From Salvia splendens (taxonomy: Eukaryota; Streptophyta; Magnoliopsida; Lamiales; Lamiaceae): a DNA stretch of 64,000 nt. The notes beneath the pieces were generated by a model. That model was not told the origin of the DNA. It did not search any database and was given only the letters and a program-made list of their open reading frames with translations. The position numbers were made by a program, and so were the translations under genes. The stretch covers positions 31,883,208 through 31,947,207 of the forward strand of contig NC_056035.1 in NCBI RefSeq assembly GCF_004379255.2, in the 5' to 3' direction. Positions 57,155-64,000 of the stretch are shown in pieces. Within the stretch, counting starts at the first letter, position 1. Each line of letters starts with the position of its first letter.

Positions 57155-60100
57155 CTAGAAAATCCTCTCTGCAGTAGAAACTGGACGCAGGAACACCACA
57201 ATCACTGTGATGTTATCTTTGCTGCCTCGTTCAGCAGCTTCAGTGGCCAGCCTCTTTGCACACATCCCGCCCTCTTTCACCGTGTCCTTGATTATGCTAA
57301 CAACGTCTGCGTTGCTCACCTCGTCCCACAATCCATCGCTTCCCATTACCTGCCAAAACCACAACTCTCATTTTTTTCTCATGGTCATGAATCACTTCAT
57401 GCTGATACAAGGAAACTTACTATGTATTCATCTTCAGCTGATAGAAGCGTTTCAGTTATCTCGGGTTCAGCAGTCACAAATGGCTTTAGATCATCGTCAC
57501 CGATAGATCTTGTAACCTACGATTTCAGATGTTCGATTAACGCATAATTAAACAAGAGGAAGTTGACGAGAAATCAACCTGCAGTGCAGCAGGGCCAATC
57601 CTCCACGTATCGACTTGCCATTTGACTTGGCCACCTGCGGCTATGACACGCTCTCTCTCCTCAAGACAGCTCGCCACATGATCCTACTATAATGAGCTCG
57701 TTCAGTTGGTTAAAGGTGCGATTCATACAAAATAGAGAGTATAAAAAGCATCTTCATAGCATCTAAACACACACAAACACGCACATATCGATATAGATCT
57801 TTGACTCACCCTGCTTAAAGGGTAAGGCTTTCCTGCTCGACATATAATTGTTCTGCAGTCGCCAGCATTTGCAACAAATAGCTTGTCCTTAACTATCAGA
57901 GCGGTTATTGCAGTACAGCCAGGGTGTGAATGCTTCTGAATGAGTCCCTTGGATTTTCGACGATAGTTTAGTTCATTCCTAAAGGCAACATCAGTCTTAA
58001 CAAATGCTTCAAGTAGGGCCTGAGATGGACTGCATTTAGGAAAAGATATTTATTGAAGACATGATTAGTATTTCCGTGATTCACATACGTGAGTCTTTAT
58101 GTAGAGCCTTAAACAACCAGTCATTTGGGCTTACCTGCTCCTCGGAATCAGAGTTTTCAAATATGCAGGAAGAGCCCCAGCTGAAAATTCAGCAGCCGCC
58201 CCGCCTGCATCGTAATATAAGATTTTTTGTTTGTAACATCACAATTACGACCATGAGAGCTGATTACAGACACAAACATAAAATCGTGGGCAACAAACTA
58301 TTTGCATGGAAGTAAATTGAAAATCTTGGAACTAACATTTTACTCAAAGGAATTCACAAACTTTGTTTTTTCTCTTTGAAAACCATTTTCTATCCTTCAT
58401 CTCTAAATCAAGTGCCATGATTCCCGAAAAAGGATTCAAGTTCCACATACCTCGATGACCATCCAAGATTCCAAAGAAATGAATACTGTTTTCGTTGCAA
58501 AAACGAGGCATTACAAAGTGAGTATCTTCCATGGTTTCCCTTCTCCCACAAGTAGAAAACGAACCCCAAGATAGCACTGGGCAATAAACTGTAACATCAT
58601 CAGCAGAGAGCCAAGTGGCGACACTCTCAGAGGGAACATAACTGCTTTTTTCAATATCTTGTCCCTGGGAAAACCAATTCAGGGCCTCTTGATAGCTCGG
58701 AATATTAGTTGTACCAACATGGTCACGTTGTGTAACAGATCTTGCAGAAGCATCAGCCTTTTCATCTGTTCTATTTTCACTTCTCGACATCACATCGAGT
58801 TCCAAAACTATATCACTGAAAGAAGGTCTGTTTTGAGGATCTGCATCCCAACATCTTTTTATTAGAGAGAGCAAAGTGGGTGATGCACCGGACTCTGGAC
58901 CAGCTAGAACTGGTCGCAATCCTTCAGACACCACAGCTGCCGTGAGTTGCTGTTCTGTGTAATTCATTTCCAAGACTGTATGGGCCTAGGAAAGAGGCAT
59001 AGATGGAAAAGAATGCTGTTAAATAAGACAAACAGGATAGCTGTAATTAACTTAAATTCTTTATAGACGCTTCACTGATTCAACAAACTACAGGACATTG
59101 CAAATTTGGAAGCCCCTTATTCCTTTTTTGTTGTCACAATTATAGTCTACTTTCCTTTTAGGTGCAATAATTTTGATTGTCCTTAATATTCCCCTTAGAT
59201 TCTTGTAAATCAAAAAGTTTTAGTTTGGATAACTAAATAAGGCTCTAGAAGAGGAAAGGAAAAAAGAAAATGAAGAAACGGAACTTGTGCCTCTGCTCGA
59301 AGATCAGTATATGGAACAACACCAGTTAGAAGCTCACTGCAAAATGAGAAACACATAAATTCAACAATATAGTAAACCTAAACTATTTATCAATGTAAAA
59401 ATGGGAATGCTTTAGAATGAAGTACTATACAAATTAAATACAGATGATGGAAATATCAAAGTAGACCAAAGACAAAGCACTTTGCATGACGTACTCAAGA
59501 TTTATTCAATTAGTAATAAAACAATGACTTAATTTTCCTCTGCAAAATTATAAGAATCTAGTTTCAATAGTGAAAGAAGCAGGAGCCAAGCAACAGTGAA
59601 TCACTGGAATTGACATGTTTATAACTTCATTTAAATGAACAATTATATACACGAAATAACATTAATTGTGTCTAGAGACCGGTTTTCGAGAGTTCATGTT
59701 ATGCAATATATGAACCAGTCAAGGCAAGTCCTTACTTAACCGTCACCCCAAAACTATAGACATCTGATTTTTCAGTCTGAACCTCTTTCCTCAGTACTTC
59801 AGGGGCCATGTATATAAGTGTGCCGACCATATTCTTTTTATGGAAACCACCAGTTGGTTTTCCAGAAGATTTCCAGTTCTTCACGGAAACTTGTTCAAGA
59901 TCTTTAATATATTCTGCCAAACCAAAGTCTGCTAGATGTGGTTGAAGATTCTCATTGAGCTGCATTAAATCGGTGACTAAACTATCAGACGTGTCCTGGC
60001 TAGGAAAATCAGATGCATATACATGTCCTGGCTAAGAAAGACATTACTAGAATATTTGCTGGTTTGACATCCCTATGTACAATCCCAAGGCTATGCAGAT

Positions 60101-61272
60101 ACAGCAGAGCGTTTGCTGCAAACAGAAAGCATGAGAAACGTAGTTATAAATATCTGAATTTGAGCTATACAACCCACATCAAATACTAAGATCAAAAAGG
60201 TAATCTGAACCAAACAAGCTGTTTTTCCATTACCAATTGATAAAGAATACAAAGTGTCCTGTATGATTAAAAAAGAATGTAAACTCAGTTAAACTTTGCA
60301 TTTGATAGACAAAATATAAATGAAGATCAATCACATCCATGAGATACATAATCTCTGCCAAATCATGAAGCAATAATCTATTAATACCAAGAACAAGCAT
60401 ACATTAATCTTTACTAGTTTAAGCATTTGCAGTGCAACAAATTCAACAACCAGCATTTAACATATTCAGATTCTTAGAAGTGTCAATGCACATACCTAAC
60501 AGCGTAGTGATTTCCATAGCTTGGCCTATGCTCAGACTATATTCTTCAACGTGCAGTTTCAGCGAGAGGGCTCCTGCCTCGTATAATTCAAAGAAAAACA
60601 TGTAGTTTGGCGGCCTAGCATGCGCTGCGACCAGCTTCATTATCCCCGGATGATCCAACTTGCTTAAGACACAAAATGAGAGAACTTTAAAACATTCTCA
60701 AGGGAAAAAGGAAAAAAAAAAGGGTAAAAGAGTTGCATATAATGATATAGTACAAACTAAAAAGTGACTCAAACAGAAAATTTTATGCAACGAATTCAAA
60801 ATTACAGGCAACCAACAAAATCTCCCAATCCACCCTGCATCAATCAATAGTGCAAGAATCCCAAAATCATGAGCAAAATCCTTTTACAATCACTGAAAAA
60901 GATCAAATATTTTACTCCACCCATCAACAAGAACTATGATTGGAGGCAAGGGAAATTTGACCTATGCAATTGGAGCTCTTTGTGGAACTTATCGAGGTCA
61001 TCGGAAGTGGATAGAATTGGCTTCTTTGCTGCGACTCTTTTACCGTCGAGTAGGGCTTCATACACCACGCTCTCTGCACCTGCATTGTCACACACGGTAA
61101 AACAGGTGGAACGAAAGAAAGGTGTTGATGTAAATGTGAAATCGGAGAAGAATTTACCTCTGGCGATGGGGGAAAGAAGGGAATAGGAAGAAGGGCGGAG
61201 ATGGAGAGGGATTGTTTGGCTGTGGCAGCAACCCCTGATGCAAGTGTTTGGCTCCATCATATCCAAAACCAT
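57155..61272 (-). CDS. Protein kinase and PP2C-like domain-containing protein
   Basis: Twelve exons: 61158-61272, 60962-61079, 60496-60662, 60048-60115, 59736-59959, 59285-59336, 58451-58985, 58135-58204, 57810-58029, 57579-57683, 57421-57516 and 57155-57349. They sum to 1965 bp, an exact frame for 654 residues, the family's usual size. The kinase has VAAKKPIL (ATP lysine), VHRDVKPANIL (HRD loop), LADFGLAEY (DFG) and GTLIYMAPEVLRKE. The PP2C part has TMEDTHFVMPRF, GILDGHRG, ANAGDCRTII, MGSDGLWDEV and RGSKDNITVIVV, with the metal-binding aspartates. The fusion implies that one protein both adds and removes phosphate, probably in signalling; substrates are unknown. I chose the start MVLDMMEPNTC over an upstream in-frame Met because the family begins there. 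Confidence 0.93.
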
Positions 61273-62035
61273 TTTCTTGCAAGTTCTGTGTTTACAGCAG
61301 TTGCTATTGGTTTGCACAGACTGGCGGCTATGTCGTCGTCTGCAATTATTCATTTCATTAAAAAAATCATTATTAATATTTATAAATATTTAACTAATCA
61401 ATATCTAAACTCGGATTAACTCGGGGTTGACTCGGATTAACCGCCAAGAATGGGTTAGTTGGGATTGTAAATGTATATTCATTCGAGTATTTTATTTTTT
61501 TCATCTAGTCTTAATCTTTTCATTATTAATATACGAATCCCCTCTTTTGTTTGAATATAGTACCTCTACACATATTTATTTTTAAAATAGTTCCATACTT
61601 AACACAAACAACAGTTATGCAAATTTAAATACATATCCTTATTCAAAAACTATATCTACAAAAACTTGATCTAGCGACAAATTAGTGTCACAAATTTTTA
61701 TTGTTTGAATGAGTTTAAGAACTTTTAAAGTGGAATATAAAATTATGATAATGTAGTGAAATGATATGACATTTTTGAGTTCACACCCATAAATCAACTA
61801 TACAGTCGAAATTAAATAGATTTCATTATTGAATTGTTATTGGTACTTTAAAAAAGTAGTGGTAGTATTAGTTTTGAGGCCTGGCCCATATGTTTTGGAG
61901 GTCTACCCAAATATTTCATTAATTATTGGTTTGCTATCTTGTACTTTAAAATAAAGTGTTAGTTTATTGGTCCTGGCCCAAATATCTTGGAAGTTGGAGG
62001 TCACTCACTGTCTTACCAACGCCGCTAGGGGTGCT
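61273..62035. other. Kinase-PP2C promoter side and AT-rich spacer
   Basis: The 5' UTR and promoter of the minus-strand gene should lie in the first few hundred bases. No TATA box stands out. No gene seen. Confidence 0.4.
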
Positions 62036-62760
62036 TTAACCGGTTCTCTGATTCTCGGTTAAACTGAAAATTGAACTAAAACCGGTCAGTGAATTGAGGA
62101 TCAAGAAGTGGAGAATCCATTTTCAGTCTAGTACTGGTTCAAAAAAAATTTAAAAATTGGTTCCAGTTCTAACTGGACCGACCGATTCTTAACCGGGAAT
62201 CGAATTATATTTCAAATTTAAATTTAATTTTAGAATTTATAAAATATTACTGTATTAATTATTGATTACAGTATATAACTTAATGTACTAATGCTATTAT
62301 TCAAATTTTGTAACCCTATTATCCCACTCCCATTTTGGATTATTATTGATAACAATATATTATACTAATTTTTGTTTGTTTTGGATCTTTGGATTAGATA
62401 TTGTTAGTCTGTTTGGTTTGAATATTGTTGGTTTTAAATATTGTTGTGTGTTAATTTTAATTTTTAGGTATTGATTTATTTAATATTTTTAGGTGTTGGA
62501 TTTTTTTAGGTGTTTAATTGCTTAATTTTTAGGTATTGGTTTGCATTTATTGTGTGATCATCTGAATTTTTAAGTATTATATCCATTATTTGTTAAATTT
62601 TTTAGGTTGGATTATTAAATTTTTTGATATTAAATTTTTAAAATTTTTATTCGGATAAATTAGTATTAGAATTAGAATTAGATGACAAATCAGTTATCCG
62701 ATTCTAATTCCTAGATTCACAAAAAAAAAAAAATTGGAACCGACGGAATAAGTAGGCCTA
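62036..62760. mobile_element. Possible decayed hAT-like repeat
   Basis: It opens with TAGGGGTGCTTTAACCGG and is rich in AACCGG motifs, as in hAT MITEs. A matching inverted end and target duplication are not visible. Confidence 0.3.
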
Positions 62761-62963
62761 AACGGCAGTACAATAAGCATTATTGATAAAATGCGTAGTT
62801 TACCAAAAACTAGTGAAACACCCTTACAAAGCACGAATCGTATATGAGTTTATACTTTTGCACGTAGTAAATTATACTCTATTTGCTCCACCATAAGCGA
62901 GTCATTTTTTTTTTGGATATCTCACTATAAGTGAAATATTTCCCTTTTTAGCAAAAAATAATA

Positions 62964-63226
62964 CTCCATCCGTTCTCTTATAGTTGAGTCATTTTTCCAT
63001 TTCGAGAAATTCCCTCATAGTTGAGTCATTTACATATATAATAATTTTTTTCTCTTTTTTTACTTTACTCATTCTTACTTTATTCTATCTACTTTATTCA
63101 TTTTTTACTTTATTCTCTCTACTTTTTTCCCTCTTTTACTTTTTTAATTATTTATTTAACACACTCAACATCTCTTTCTTAAACTCCGTGCCGAAAAAGT
63201 TTCACCTCAGCTGTGAGGGAACGGAG
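62964..63226. mobile_element. Stowaway-like MITE
   Basis: CTCCATCCGTTCTC follows TA and GAGGGAACGGAG ends the element. TAGTTGAGTCATTT occurs twice near the left end. The right flank is not TA. Confidence 0.5.
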
Positions 63227-63299
63227 GCACATTTCATCTCTCCTACTTTATTCTCTCACTACTTTATTCTCTCTTCACTCTCCCACTTTTTCTCTATTA

Positions 63300-63552
63300 C
63301 TCCTTCCGGATCTCACAATAATTGTCACTCTTATTGTGGGCACGTGTTTTAAGAAATGTAAAGAAAAGTTGGTTGAAAAAGTTAGTGGAACGTGTGACTC
63401 ACTTTTTATATTAGTTTTATAGTAAAATGTGAGTGGAGTGAATTAATAGAATGTGAGACTCACTTACCATTTATGGTAAAAATAAAGTGTGACAATTACT
63501 GTGGGACGGACCCAAATGAAAAAGAGTGACAATTATTACGAGAAGGAGGGAG
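63300..63552. mobile_element. Stowaway-like MITE with ~30-bp inverted repeats
   Basis: CTCCTTCCGGATCTCACAAT... at the left is mirrored by ...ACGAGAAGGAGGGAG at the right, with the ATAATTGTCACTC block shared by both. TA flanks both sides. Confidence 0.75.
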
Positions 63553-64000
63553 TATATTTTTTCTCTCTCTTTAACTATCTAAATAACATTACGAATATAT
63601 TGATATAACAATACTTTAAGTGTAAACATTAATTAAAATATATAGAGAAAATAAATTATAATATAACAATAATTTAAGTGTAAACATTAATTAAAATATA
63701 GGGAAAATAAATTATAACTAATAATTAAATTATTAATTAGGATAACCACTTATGAATAGTTAAATAATAAAGTACAATTATCATCGCTTCAAACTATTAT
63801 ATGATGAAACCTTATCGGTAGGTGATGCATAAATAATAATACTAGACGTAACCGAAGAAGAGCTATTGCAAGAGGCGCGCATGCGTTTATCGACAGTGTG
63901 GTTGGAGACCGCATTACGCATTTGCGTTTAATAAATTAATTAAACACTAAAATATACTATTAGTAATATAACCAAGACTAAAGTTTCAAAATGATCCTTA
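63553..64000. other. AT-rich DNA
   Basis: No gene seen. An imperfect ~60-bp direct repeat (TAACAATACTTTAAGTGTAA near 63606 and TAACAATAATTTAAGTGTAA near 63664). Confidence 0.5.

Overview
The window is nuclear DNA of a flowering plant: intron-rich genes with GT-AG junctions, AT-rich spacers, and dense Copia, Gypsy, PIF/Harbinger, hAT and Stowaway transposons. Gene families and repeat style suggest a core eudicot, perhaps an asterid such as a mint-family species; the species cannot be fixed from the sequence alone. There are no bacterial features.

Layout. (1) 58-2307 (+): last exons of an NDUFAF5-type methyltransferase. (2) 2308-14267: transposons, namely a Helitron-like terminus, a PIF/Harbinger element with a broken Myb-like ORF, a Stowaway MITE, and a decayed Copia element whose 5' LTR carries a nested Harbinger derivative. 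(3) 16114-16983 (+): intact RING-H2 ubiquitin ligase. (4) 17168-35511 (-): a pseudogene of the transcription elongation factor SPT6. It has frameshifts, a premature stop, a C-terminus cut inside the SH2 region, a Gypsy element in exon 2, a 2.8-kb solo LTR in intron 1, and five near-identical 1016-bp tandem units that each carry a copy of SPT6 exon 1. (5) 36571-37492: Tourist-like MITE. (6) 38858-40474 (+): intact type II phosphatidylinositol 4-kinase (gamma class). (7) 42483-43051 (+): broken Werner-like exonuclease. (8) 43291-47561 (-): ten-exon MED15-like Mediator gene without a KIX domain. (9) 48497-56530: Stowaway MITEs, a Harbinger element with an intact transposase, a relic LTR related to the solo LTR, hAT and other MITEs, and a second broken Myb-like Harbinger ORF. 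(10) 57155-61272 (-): complete twelve-exon protein kinase-PP2C fusion gene. (11) 61273-64000: AT-rich DNA with MITEs.

The host genes are unrelated housekeeping or regulatory genes and do not form a pathway. The most unusual structure is the SPT6 locus. A solo LTR landed in intron 1, then its 3' part plus exon 1 was amplified head-to-tail to five copies, and a separate young-looking Gypsy element split exon 2. A second theme is PIF/Harbinger biology: one element encodes only the transposase, two encode only the broken Myb-like partner, and one is a deletion derivative that keeps just the transposase ends. I found no sign of a wholly new enzymatic system.
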